Assembly: GCA_963804825.1 (NCBI GenBank)
Contig: CAWDRV010000003.1
Coordinates: forward strand, 434,001 to 498,000
Direction of reading: 5' to 3'
DNA: 64,000 nt
Source of the DNA: JBKQVT01 sp963804825
GTDB taxonomy: Bacteria; Planctomycetota; Planctomycetia; Pirellulales; Thermoguttaceae
Shown here piece after piece: positions 43,711-52,447 of the stretch. The first letter of the stretch is position 1, and every line of letters begins with the position of its first letter. The notes under the pieces are model-generated. The model ran no database searches and was not told the DNA's origin. It saw only the letters and a list, made by a program, of their open reading frames with translations. The position numbers and the translations under genes were made by a program.

Positions 43711-44091
43711 TCAACGGGCATGCGAGCGAAAGAATGCTACGACTTCCGCCTTGCCAGCTTGGCCGGTTGCCACCGACATGGTGACCTCGTAGACGCTGCC
43801 CTTGGGGGCGGTGATCTCGACGCCGTTGAGGTCGAGAAACACCAGCGCGGCAACGGCGCCCGTCCGTTTGTTGCCGTCCAGAAACGGGTGGTTCTGGACA
43901 ATGTGAAACAGGTACGCCGCGGCCATCTCAAAGAGATCCTTGTGGAGAAACTCGCCGCCGAACGTCGCCTGAGGTTGGGCGATGGCCGATTCGAGCAAGC
44001 CCAAATCGCGTACCCCATGATCGCCGCCGTACAAGGCAACCTGATCGGCATGGAGAGTCAGCACGTCTTCCAGACTGAGGAAGTCCGCCAT
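43711..44091 (-). CDS. doc: Death-on-curing (Doc/Fic) toxin
   Basis: 126 residues. The Fic motif is HIVQNHPFLDGNKRTGAVAA (HPFxDGNKR), and the N-terminus FLSLEDVLTLHADQVALYGG and DLGLLESAIAQPQATFGG are typical. Doc proteins phosphorylate EF-Tu. It follows an AbrB-type antitoxin gene by six bases, so the two form one operon read on the minus strand. Confidence 0.93.
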   Translation of the reverse strand: MADFLSLEDVLTLHADQVALYGGDHGVRDLGLLESAIAQPQATFGGEFLHKDLFEMAAAYLFHIVQNHPFLDGNKRTGAVAALVFLDLNGVEITAPKGSVYEVTMSVATGQAGKAEVVAFFRSHAR

Positions 44092-44097
44092 GAATGC

Positions 44098-44325
44098 CTA
44101 CTCTGCCAAGCGTTTCAGGTCGTCGCCAAACGCCCGGTTGATTTTGTCCAGGGACGCGCGAAGCTTCCGCTGACGGGCCTTGTCGCGGACCGGCGATACC
44201 AACAATGAGTCGCCGTTGGTGCTCAATTCCAACGGCGTGTCGGCAGAGATCTGCAGCATCTCCAGGATCGGCTTGTCGATCACCAGTGCCAGGCTGTTGC
44301 CGTGTTGGATCAGTGTCTTGGTCAT
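44098..44325 (-). CDS. AbrB/MazE-type antitoxin for Doc
   Basis: 75 residues from the ATG at 44325 (MTKTLIQHGNSLALVIDKPI). The N-terminal swapped-hairpin DNA-binding domain reads LEMLQISADTPLELSTNGDS LLVSP. The C-terminal tail (SLDKINRAFGDDLKRLAE) would block the toxin. A longer frame to 44391 adds 22 residues without family similarity. Confidence 0.9.
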   Translation of the reverse strand: MTKTLIQHGNSLALVIDKPILEMLQISADTPLELSTNGDSLLVSPVRDKARQRKLRASLDKINRAFGDDLKRLAE

Positions 44326-44343
44326 GGTTTGCTCCAGGGGGCC

Positions 44344-44362
44344 GTATACACCAAGTATATAC
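44344..44362. promoter_or_regulatory. Palindromic operator candidate of the doc operon
   Basis: GTATACACCAAGTATATAC is symmetric at 14 of 19 positions and lies 18 bases before the antitoxin start. It also overlaps a TATA-type -10 on the minus strand, as expected for autoregulation. Confidence 0.55.
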
Positions 44363-44473
44363 GATGAGACGGCAGAAGGCAAGTGCAGCAACGGGCTGTC
44401 GGGCCGCCGTAGTCTGGCGACTTTTTGCCATCGACGTCTTCTACCATCTGGCGGTCATGAATATATTGGGGGC

Positions 44474-44659
44474 ATGGCCGACACCTCTCAACCCCACTGG
44501 TATCGCCTTACCCCCGGCCACCTTCTGGTCGTCCTTCTAGCCGTTGAAGGCATCCTCTGGCTGTCCGACTGCTTTCAATGGCTTCCCAAGGGTTATGCCA
44601 TGGTGATCGGCGTGGCGAGCGTGTCTGAGTCAGAGCGTCGGGCGCAAGGGCGAACATGA
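44474..44659 (+). pseudogene. Truncated N-terminus of a membrane protein
   Basis: 61 residues: MADTSQPHWYRLTPGHLLVV, then LLAVEGILWLSDCFQWLPKG. This HWYRLTP...LLAVEG.LWLS leader begins many longer planctomycete membrane proteins. Here it stops after one membrane segment (ASVSESERRAQGRT), so it is a 5' fragment. Its stop overlaps the ATG of the next frame. Confidence 0.6.
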
Positions 44660-44994
44660 ATACTCATCTCGAACGACGTTGGGGCGGCGGTGGTAAGAAT
44701 CCAAGGTACGAAGATTTGGTCGCCGCTCTTGCAGAACTAAAGAAGCCAGATCAAGAGCACCCCGATTGCTGGCTATCCGACGAGGATGGGTGGACGATTG
44801 CGGCCCACGAGTCTGGCTTGGTCGTGCTCGAAAATCCCGAGCTGGATGGAGGTCCGTGGCACATAGAGAACCAAACAGCTGAGGCGGTTTTGGAACTGTG
44901 GCGGCTGCTGCAGGCGGGTAATATTGCTGCCATTCGCGCGAAGCCGTGGCTCGAGGGATACGGAAGAAGGACGCAAGGAATCCAGAGCCGTTAA
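44656..44994 (+). CDS. Small protein of unknown function
   Basis: 112 residues, acidic middle (PDQEHPDCWLSDEDGWTIAA, VLENPELDGGPWHIENQ) and basic ends. It looks like a small soluble immunity-type or regulatory protein, without any family I recognise. ATGA overlap with the truncated leader suggests it is translated with it. Next to the repeat copy C. Confidence 0.6.
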   Translation: MNTHLERRWGGGGKNPRYEDLVAALAELKKPDQEHPDCWLSDEDGWTIAAHESGLVVLENPELDGGPWHIENQTAEAVLELWRLLQAGNIAAIRAKPWLEGYGRRTQGIQSR

Positions 44995-45058
44995 ACGCGC
45001 GCCGTAACACATCAGCGTGTCGTTAATTGGGGTGGTCTGACGACCGGACAGGCTTGTT

Positions 45059-45277
45059 TCAGTCGCATGCTCGGAACACCGCTCCAGGGGGCGCCGTAAT
45101 CGCGATTCGCCCACGGCGCCCCTTGCGGCCGACAAACCGAACAGCGATCTGAACTCCGCCGGCGTTGACAGTTCTTTCCTCGCCCTCGGCGTACCAGTTG
45201 ACGGACTGGCTGGTGTTCGCCGGCACGCGGACTCGATTGGGGATTGGGGTCCGATCGCCGTGCTGCTGAGGATTCAT
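45059..45277 (-). CDS. Small CsrA-like protein, copy C
   Basis: 72 residues. VQIAVRFVGRKGRRGRIAIT then APPGAVFR repeats the CsrA-like pattern of copy B; changes between the copies are conservative (V/I, F/L, G/S). N-terminus MNPQQHGDRTPIPNRVRVPA. The four-base overlap with the preceding small gene is kept. Confidence 0.6.
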   Translation of the reverse strand: MNPQQHGDRTPIPNRVRVPANTSQSVNWYAEGEERTVNAGGVQIAVRFVGRKGRRGRIAITAPPGAVFRACD

Positions 45278-45534
45278 GTCTGACCTCCGTCACGTTGAAT
45301 GATGGTGAGGAGGTCAGCCTTGATTGACTCGGGTAGAGTATCCCAAGCGGCTACAACTTGGGCCAGTTTGGCGTCGGCAAAATGGTGCTGATTGATGCAA
45401 GAACCACTCGCTTTGGTGGGCACCACAGAGGGCACCGCGAGATGTTTGCCTTTCCCTAAGTCCTTTGCCCCGTTGGTACTTGGGGAAATAGAGCGTCGGC
45501 CTCCGGACGATGTAGGAGTCGCGACGCAAAGCAT
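45274..45534 (-). CDS. Small protein with recombinase-tail features, copy C
   Basis: 86 residues, the same length as copies B and D. GAKDLGKGKHLAVPSVVPT and KLAQVVAAWDTLPESIKADL are conserved, and the end is LTIIQRDGGQT. Upstream, in the same strand but after a stop, a second VPKLVPNSLR-like tail is readable, suggesting successive recombinase 3' ends. Start uncertain. Confidence 0.5.
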   Translation of the reverse strand: MLCVATPTSSGGRRSISPSTNGAKDLGKGKHLAVPSVVPTKASGSCINQHHFADAKLAQVVAAWDTLPESIKADLLTIIQRDGGQT

Positions 45535-45728
45535 TACGCACCAACATGTTGCGTCGCGGCGATTTTTCTGGAAGCCGACGCTCCTGCTGCAAATTGATGC
45601 AGATTGTATCCAAGGATGACGTTTTTAGCGCAAGCTGTTGGGCACCAATTTGGGCACCGCGGACCGGTCCATTTACTCCAAACCGGGATGGATATAAAGG
45701 CATACACTTTTTGGAATCTGCGTGCGTT

Positions 45729-46032
45729 GCCGGTGCCAGCAAACGACGCTGATCGCCGCTACGCACACCGCCTAACCAGCCTCAGTCATTTGGGGGGGTG
45801 TCTGCGGTTGCCCCAGTTGTCCCACCCTCCCTGGGGCGTATACTTACACGGCTGATAGGCAAGGAAAACAGTTCACATTCTTGTCGGTGGAAAAAGGTCC
45901 TCTGAGTCAACGAAGGAAGATTTTGCTGGCAGTGGCCATTGCGACGATGTGTGGCCATTACGCTCGGGGTGAACATAAACAGGCGTATCTTATCCGTTTC
46001 CATTCCTAATGTCCCAAGAAAAGGGAACCACC
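45729..46032. other. Intergenic region before the sulfatase gene
   Basis: No gene supported. It contains GTATACTTACACGGC and a CATTCTTGTCGG stretch that may include the promoter of the sulfatase block. The GC content is lower than in the genes around. Confidence 0.5.
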
Positions 46033-47684
46033 ATGTTACGACCAAGTATCCAAAAGGCCATCGAGAGGATCTTCAAGGCCGCAGCGACAGCGTCGGGCGG
46101 CTTGGCGATCGGTCTCGGACTTCTCGGCTGCGGGACGCAGTTGGCGACGGTTCATGCCGCCGAACAGAGCAGAGCCAACATCGTCATCATCTGGGGCGAT
46201 GACATCGGCCAGTCCGATGTCAGCGCCTACTCGCGTGGCCTGATGGGCTTCAAGACGCCCAACATCGACCGCGTCGCCAAGGAAGGCATGATGTTCACCG
46301 ACTTCTATGCCGAGCAGAGCTGTACGGCCGGTCGGGCATCCTTCATCACCGGCCAGTCGGGCTTGCGCACCGGCATGACCAAGGTCGGCCTGCCGGGCTC
46401 CCCGCTCGGGCTGTCCGAGAAGATCCGACAATCGCCGAACTGCTCAAGCCGCTCGGCTATGCGACCGGCCAGTTCGGCAAGAACCATCTTGGCGACCTGA
46501 ACAAGTTCCTGCCCACCGTCCACGGGTTCGATGAGTTCTATGGCCCCCTGTATCACCTGAACGCCTCCGAAGAGCCGGAACTGCCGGATTACCCGAAAGA
46601 CCCGCGGTTCCTCGCCAAGTTCGGCCCGCGCGGCGTGTTGGACTGCAAGGCCTCGGCCACCGACGACGCGACGGTGGATCCGCGCTTCGGCAAGGTCGGC
46701 AAGCAAATCGTCACGGACACGGGCCCGCTGACCAAGAAGCGGATGGAGACGATTGACGACGACATCGCAAACCGGGCGGTGGACTTCATCAAACGACAGA
46801 ACGCTGCCGGCAAGCCCGTGTTCGTTTGGGTGAACTTCACCCACATGCACTTCCGCACGCACGTCAAGCCGGAGAGCGTCGGTCAGGCGGGGGAAATGCA
46901 GAGTCCCTACCATGACGCCATGATTGACCACGACAAGAATGTCGGCACGGTCCTCAAGGCGCTGGACGATCTGGGAATCGCGGACAACACCTTCGTCATG
47001 TATTCGACAGACAACGGTCCGCACATGAATTCGTGGCCGGATGCCGCGATGACGCCCTTCCGCAGCGAGAAGAACTCGAACTGGGAAGGGGCTTATCGCG
47101 TGCCCGCGATGGTGCGCTGGCCGGGCCACATCAAGGCGGGCGAGGTCTGCAATGAGATCGTTTCCCACCTCGACTTTATGCCGACCCTCTTGGCCGTCGC
47201 TGGCAACACCACAGTGACGGAAAAGTTGGCCAAGGGTTACACGGTCGGGAAAATGACCTACAAGGTTCACCTCGACGGCTACAATATGATCCCCTTGTTC
47301 ACCGGGCAAACGGAGAAAGGCCCGCGGAAAGCATTTATTTATATCAACGACGACCAACAGGTCACCGGCGTGCGCTACGGCAACTTTAAGGCCGTCTTCA
47401 TGGAGCAGCGGATGGCCGGCACCATGGCCATCTGGGGCGAGCCGTTCGTCACGTTGCGGTTCCCGAAGCTCTTCAACCTGCGGACCGACCCCTACGAGCG
47501 GGCGGACATCACCTCGAACACGTATTACGACTGGGTTCTCGATCACCTCTTCGTGATCACACCCATGCAAGCCTACGTGGGCCAGTTCCTGAAGACGTTC
47601 AAGGAATACCCACAGCGGCAGAAGGCCGCCAGCTTCAACCTCGACAGCGTGCTCGAAAAAATGCAGGCGGAAAAGGGCGATTAA
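46033..47684 (+). CDS. Secreted sulfatase, 1-base deletion near 46422
   Basis: About 550 residues when repaired (ATG 46033, preceded by AAAGGGA; ATG 46009 is a longer option). Hydrophobic leader GGLAIGLGLLGC. The formylglycine site is CTAGR (Cys97, CxAxR-type), with metal ligands WGDDIG (Asp56, Asp57). The break lies at GAGAAGATCC (one G missing: KDPTIAELLKPLGYATGQFG). Later MYSTDNGPHMNSWPDA, SNWEGAYRVPAMVRWPGH and HLDFMPTLLAVAG are standard sulfatase motifs. It hydrolyses sulfate esters, with substrate unknown. Confidence 0.9.
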
Positions 47685-47786
47685 AAAGCCCGCTCTGCAT
47701 GAAACACTGAATTAAACACCGCGCCGCGCCCGTCGCGAGGCGGGTGCGGCAACTTTCAATTAACCAACCATACGCAGCCCACAATC

Positions 47787-47927
47787 ATGAGAACCACCCG
47801 TGGACAAGCCATCATCGCCGCCACGCTCGTTTGCGCTCTGGCATCCACAAGCGCATTCGCGCAAGGGCTACCTACCACAGGCACCGTCGAATCCCCGCTC
47901 GGCAAACTCGAAATCAAGAATGGTTAG
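47787..47927 (+). CDS. 46-residue leader of a DUF1254-type secreted protein
   Basis: MRTTRGQAIIAATLVCALAS then TSAFAQGLPTTGTVESPLGK LEIKNG stop. A clear signal peptide (AFAQ) plus the first residues of DUF1254 proteins, where YPT... would normally follow KNG. The domain itself is missing. It ends nine bases before HlyD. It could still be a leader peptide; a truncated gene is more likely. Confidence 0.6.
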   Translation: MRTTRGQAIIAATLVCALASTSAFAQGLPTTGTVESPLGKLEIKNG

Positions 47928-47936
47928 GAGCAATCC

Positions 47937-49520
47937 ATGATTGTGCTTCTTCTCCTCCTGTACGTGGTCCCCGTCTATTTGATCTTCTTCAAGTACAAGC
48001 TGGTCCCGCTGACCACATTCTGGAAGGTTTTTCTGTGGGTTCCGCCGATCGTTGCCCTCATGTTTCTCTGGTTTGCCCTGGGGCGTTACACGCCCACGAT
48101 CCAGGACGCATACGTCCAGGCCCCGGTGGTCCAGGTTGCGCCGCGGGTGGGCGGCTCCGTGACCGAGTTGGCCGTGAAGGATAACCAGGAAGTGAAACAA
48201 GGAACGCCGCTCTTTCAAATCGACAAGCGGTCCTACCAGTATAAGGTCGATCAGGCGAAGGCCAAACTGGTCGAGGCCCAGGAAAATGCGGCTGCGCTAA
48301 TGGCGACCTTGTATGCCGCCGAAGAGGCCGTCGGTCAGGCCGACGCCAATCTGCTTGTGGCGAGGCATAACGTCACGGACGCCCAAAGGGATTGGGAGGC
48401 CGCGAAGAAGACCGCTAGCGAGGTCGCCAAGCAGCTCGAAGTCGCTGAACTGGCGGTGAGCCGTGCGGCCAAGCTCCTTCCCAAGGCTGCGATAGCCGCT
48501 TCTGACTATGAAGCGATCCTCAGCGACGCCGCCGCCCAGCGCGCCCGGTGGATCGACGCCCAGAACCGCGTGAGCGGGGCTGGGACGGCACTGGCGGTTT
48601 CGACCTTACAGGTGAACGCCGCAGAAGCGGCGGTCCGCGAAGCGCGCGGGCTCCGGGGCAAGGCTGAGGTGCTGGTCGATCCGGTCAAAACGTTCCGCCG
48701 GGCGATCGAAATCAAGCAGGCGGATCTCGAACGACGCAAGAAGCGGCAACCCGAGGCGTCCCCCGAGCCCCGCGACACGGCGCGCTACGTCAATGAGTTG
48801 ACCAGCGAACTGGACCGGCTGCGAAAGTACCTCAAGATGGCGGAAACTGTCGATCCTTTCGGGCAGAGCGGCTTTCCCACAGTTCGGCAGGCGACGGAAG
48901 CCTTGAACGATGCCGCGCTCGACCTGGAGCGGACAACCGTCACGGCCCCTGCGGACGGGATCGTGGCCAACTTCCAACTGGCGGAGGGGACCTACACCCA
49001 ACCCGGAGTGCCCGTCGCCACCCTCATCGACACGACGCAATGGCGGATGGTCGCGGCGGTGCCAGAGAACTGGTTAGAGAAGATCCGTCCTGGCGACGAG
49101 GTCTATTACAGCCTCCGCAACTATCCCGGGCACATCCGTAGCGCCAAGGTGGAGTACGTCGGTCGTGGCGTCGTTCAGGGTCAGGGTGTGCCCAGTGGTA
49201 ATCTGCCGGATACGGACCCGCGCCGGACCCGGCAGACCGACACGCCGCAGGCGGGACAGGAATTTCAGGTTGTCATTAACCTCCAGGACGACCATCCAGA
49301 CCAGCCGCTACGGGTCGGCGCCACGGGCCGAGTAACCATCTTTGCCGGTGGCGGCTTCCCCGTCGTGAACGGGCTGGCCACAATTCTGCACACAGTCTTC
49401 TCCTGGCTGGATTACCTACATCCCAAGCCGTCGTTGCTGATAGTGATCCTCGCCGTTGCCCTGATCGGCGGGACCATTGCCTACTTGCGTCGCCGGTCAA
49501 ATGCTGCCAGCGTGAAATGA
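47937..49520 (+). CDS. HlyD-family membrane-fusion protein (EmrA/YibH type)
   Basis: 527 residues. Two N-terminal membrane segments (LLLLLYVVPVYLIFF and VFLWVPPIVALMFLWFAL) lead to a biotinyl-lipoyl hairpin (VAPRVGGSVTELAVKDNQEV ... LFQIDKRSYQYKVDQAKAKL), a long coiled coil and a beta-barrel region (TVTAPADGIVANFQLAEGTY). A third segment (LLIVILAVALIGGTIAYL) ends it, giving an unusual C-terminal anchor. It would bridge an inner-membrane pump and an outer-membrane exit. No pump gene is in the window. Confidence 0.88.
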   Translation: MIVLLLLLYVVPVYLIFFKYKLVPLTTFWKVFLWVPPIVALMFLWFALGRYTPTIQDAYVQAPVVQVAPRVGGSVTELAVKDNQEVKQGTPLFQIDKRSYQYKVDQAKAKLVEAQENAAALMATLYAAEEAVGQADANLLVARHNVTDAQRDWEAAKKTASEVAKQLEVAELAVSRAAKLLPKAAIAASDYEAILSDAAAQRARWIDAQNRVSGAGTALAVSTLQVNAAEAAVREARGLRGKAEVLVDPVKTFRRAIEIKQADLERRKKRQPEASPEPRDTARYVNELTSELDRLRKYLKMAETVDPFGQSGFPTVRQATEALNDAALDLERTTVTAPADGIVANFQLAEGTYTQPGVPVATLIDTTQWRMVAAVPENWLEKIRPGDEVYYSLRNYPGHIRSAKVEYVGRGVVQGQGVPSGNLPDTDPRRTRQTDTPQAGQEFQVVINLQDDHPDQPLRVGATGRVTIFAGGGFPVVNGLATILHTVFSWLDYLHPKPSLLIVILAVALIGGTIAYLRRRSNAASVK

Positions 49521-49565
49521 CGCAATCGATTAACCACGCCATTCAACCAGAGAGATGACACAACA

Positions 49566-51534
49566 ATGAAAACGCCACGCCGAAAGCCAGCCGCGGCAGC
49601 GAACAACAGGAAGGCCATCACCCTCGTGTCGCGAGAGACACTCTCCCGTCGCAAGTTCCTGGCCGGCGCAGCGGCGGTCGGCGCGACGATCATCTTGCCT
49701 GGAAACTTAACTGCGGCACCAGCCGGCAAGAAGACCTTCACGATCCTGCACACCAACGATCTTCACGCGAGCTTCATCGGCATGGGCCCGGCCGCGGACT
49801 ACACCCCGTTCACGCTTAATGATGATGTCACCCGCGGTGGGTACGCGCGTCTGGCCGGCTTGATCGCGAAGCGGAAGGAGGCGCGTAAAGCTCAGGGTCC
49901 CGTATTGGTGCTTGACGGGGGCGACTACAGCATGGGGACCGCGTTCAGCGCCGCGACTCGTGAGACCGGCGGCGAACTGCAACTCATGTCCCTGATGGGC
50001 TTCGACGCCACCACCTTCGGCAACCATGAATTCGACCTTGGACCTGACGGTCTGGGCAAGTCCGTGACTGTGGCCGCCAAGACGGGCCGGATTCCGGCAG
50101 TGGTCGCCTCGAACACCAAGCTCACAAAGGACGACGCCACGCTGGCCGATCTCCAGCGCCTGGCCAAGGATGGTGTGATCCGCCGCTACGTCGTGATCGA
50201 ACGCGGAGGCATCCGCTTCGGCATCTTCGGATTGCTCGGCAAAGAAGCCCAGGTCTATACCAATGGCGGTGCGGTTTCGTTCTCCGATCCCATCGAGACC
50301 GCCAGGAAGATGGTGAAGATCCTCCGCGAGACGGAAAAGGTGGATGTGATCATCGCGCTCAGCCATGGCGGCGTGGAGAAAGGGAAGGACGGGCGCTACA
50401 TCGACGGCGAGGACGTGCGCCTGCCCAAGGCCGTGCCGGGCATCGACGTGGTGATCGGCGGCCACAGCCACACCGAACTACGCGAGGCGATCATCGTCAA
50501 CGACCGCACACCCGTGGTCCAGACCGGGAAGCAAAGCGAGAACCTCGGCGAACTGGTGATCACATTGGACGGCGGCAAACTGACGGTCGAGTCTTACCGG
50601 CTCCACCCGATCGACGACACCATTGCCGGCGACCGGGCCATTGCCGATGAGATCGAAAGGCTCAAGAAGTCTGTCACCGGGGTCGTGTTCGCGTCGCGCG
50701 GTTACGGCATCGATCAGCCGCTGGCCGTGGCGCCGCGGGACCTTCCCAATACGTTCTCCGACATCGCGACCAGCACCCTGCTGGCCAACCTCTGCACCGA
50801 TGCCTTCAGAAAGGCCACAAGGGCGGACATCGGCTTCAGCGTCAACGGGCTGATGCGCGCCGGCTTGACACGGGGGAAGTCAGGCGTGCAAACAGTCTAC
50901 GATGTATTCGCCGTGGCGCCGCTCGGCGCCGGTGTCGTGGATCCGACGGCCGGCAGCGCACTGGTGACCGGCTACTTCACGGGCCAGGAGCTGAAGAATC
51001 TGCTCGAATTTCTGCTCGTGGACAACCCGACCCACCCCGGCGAGTTTTTCCCCCGCACCTCCGGCATGAGGTTCCGCTACGACCAGTCCCGCCCGAGGTT
51101 CGAACGTCGTGACGGCCATCGAATTGGGCGACCTCGACCACGGCTATCGCGCCATCGACATCAGCGGGAAGGACGAGCGACTGTATAGCCTCACGTGCCC
51201 CCTGATGCTCGGCCAGATTATCGTGGCCATCCCCAAGTACACCAAAGGCAAACTAATCCTGGTGGCGAAGAACAAGGAGGGGCAGCCCCTCAAGTCGAAG
51301 GTCGAGGCCCTCGACGACCCGCGTAATGACACGCCCGACCTGCTGTCGCCGCCAGGCACGACGGATCAGGCCAGTGTCGCCACCGTGACGGAAAAAGGCG
51401 CTGTCCGAGAGATCAAGGAATGGCAGGCGATCATGGATTACCTCCGCAGCCTGCCGGTCAAGAGGAAGGGCGAATTGCCCACCATCCCGGTCGATGAGCG
51501 CGCTGCAGAGGTCCGGGCGATCAAAGTAGATTGA
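49566..51534 (+). CDS. Bifunctional UDP-sugar hydrolase/5'-nucleotidase, Tat-exported, 1-base insertion near 51103
   Basis: About 655 residues. The Tat signal SRRKFLAGAAAVGATIILPG is residues 27-46. The metallophosphatase half has HTNDLHA, DGGDYSMG, FGNHEFDLG and VIGGHSHTE metal motifs. The 5'-nucleotidase C-domain follows (DIATSTLLANLCTDAFRKAT, FSVNGLMRAGL, TGYFTGQELKNLLEF). After RFRYDQSRPRF an extra A shifts the frame; the rest (VTAIELGDLDHGYRAIDISG ...YSLTCP) continues from 51106. The last about 60 residues have no family match. It dephosphorylates extracellular nucleotides. Confidence 0.9.
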
Positions 51535-51627
51535 TTGGCGCATCCCGTATCCTTGCCGTCGTCTCATAATCTCATTCGTATTGCGAAATGTGTTAGAATC
51601 CGACCATCAAACGATACGAACTGACGA

Positions 51628-51861
51628 TCAAGCGGTCTTGTTCAGGTCGCGGGTTCGGAATGTCGCTCCAGGCGGTGCCGTAATCGCAATGCGTCCACGG
51701 CGCCCCTTGCGGCCGACGAACCGAACAGCGATCTGAACGCCACCGGCGTTAACAGTTCTTTCCTCACCCTCGGCGTACCATTCAATGGACTGGCTCGTGT
51801 CCGCGGGCACGCGGACTTGATTGGGGATTGGGGTCCGATCGTCGTGCTGCCGAGGATTCAT
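51628..51861 (-). CDS. Small CsrA-like protein, copy D
   Basis: 77 residues. MNPRQHDDRTPIPNQVRVPA begins, and the second half is VQIAVRFVGRKGRRGRIAIT, APPGATFRTRDLNKTA. The pattern is as in copies B and C, with conservative changes. Overlap ATGA with the next small gene is kept. Confidence 0.6.
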   Translation of the reverse strand: MNPRQHDDRTPIPNQVRVPADTSQSIEWYAEGEERTVNAGGVQIAVRFVGRKGRRGRIAITAPPGATFRTRDLNKTA

Positions 51862-52166
51862 GTCTGATCTTCGTCACGTTGAATGAGGTTGACGAGGTTA
51901 GCCTTGATCGACTCGGGTAGAGTATCCCAAGCGGCTACAACTTCGGCCAGTTTGGCGTCGGCAAACTGGTGCTGATTGATGCAAAAACCACTCGCTTTGG
52001 TGGGCACCACAGAGGGCACCACGAGATGTTTGCCTTTCCCTAAGTCCTTTGCTCCGTTGGTACTTACCGAAACGGAGCGTCGGCCTCCGGGCGATTTAGA
52101 AATCGCGACGCAAAGCATTACGCACTAACATGTTACGTCGCGACGTTTTTTCTGGAAGCCGACGCC
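51640..52166 (+). repeat. Accessory direct repeat, copy D
   Basis: As copy C, but it ends earlier, at GGAAGCCGACGC, after which the sequence is unique. Right border of the sulfatase-nucleotidase block, left border of the next block. Confidence 0.85.
51858..52118 (-). CDS. Small protein with recombinase-tail features, copy D
   Basis: 86 residues: GAKDLGKGKHLVVPSVVPT and KLAEVVAAWDTLPESIKANL. Most changes against B and C keep the type of residue. Start uncertain as in the other copies. Confidence 0.5.
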   Translation of the reverse strand: MLCVAISKSPGGRRSVSVSTNGAKDLGKGKHLVVPSVVPTKASGFCINQHQFADAKLAEVVAAWDTLPESIKANLVNLIQRDEDQT

Positions 52167-52304
52167 TGTAGGCCAAAATCCCCTCCCCAAACCACCGAAA
52201 CCTCCCCTTGTCACCCCCTCCGTTGCAGCTAGATGCAATGAGCGGCAATGAGCGGAAAGCAGGATGACACCATGGAGATCATCCCGGCGATTGGCGATCC
52301 TCTA

Positions 52305-52331
52305 TTGACTTTCGCACAGAGGTGTTATACT
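52305..52331 (+). promoter_or_regulatory. Sigma-70-like promoter of the XRE-GNAT pair
   Basis: TTGACT and TATACT separated by 15 bases, 117 bases upstream of the XRE gene. GTTATACTTTAGTTATATC contains repeated GTTATA words that could serve as operator. Confidence 0.45.
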
Positions 52332-52447
52332 TTAGTTATATCAGGAGCCGATGCATCCTTATAAGACGACCATAGGAGCCGTCCGCGTGCCAAGAAGTCG
52401 TTGTTGGTGGGCGGGAAGCCGGCCGGACGGTCAAGTGAGACGCGAAA

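Larger units (their letters stand above)
45050..45728 (+). repeat. Accessory direct repeat, copy C
   Basis: Same order and orientation as copy B: CsrA-like gene, tail gene, then the upstream block with ACCAACATGTTGCGTCGCGG and TTGGGCACCAATTTGGGCAC. It ends at ATCTGCGTGCGTTGCC, after which the sequence is unique. It forms the left border of the sulfatase-HlyD-nucleotidase block. Confidence 0.85.
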
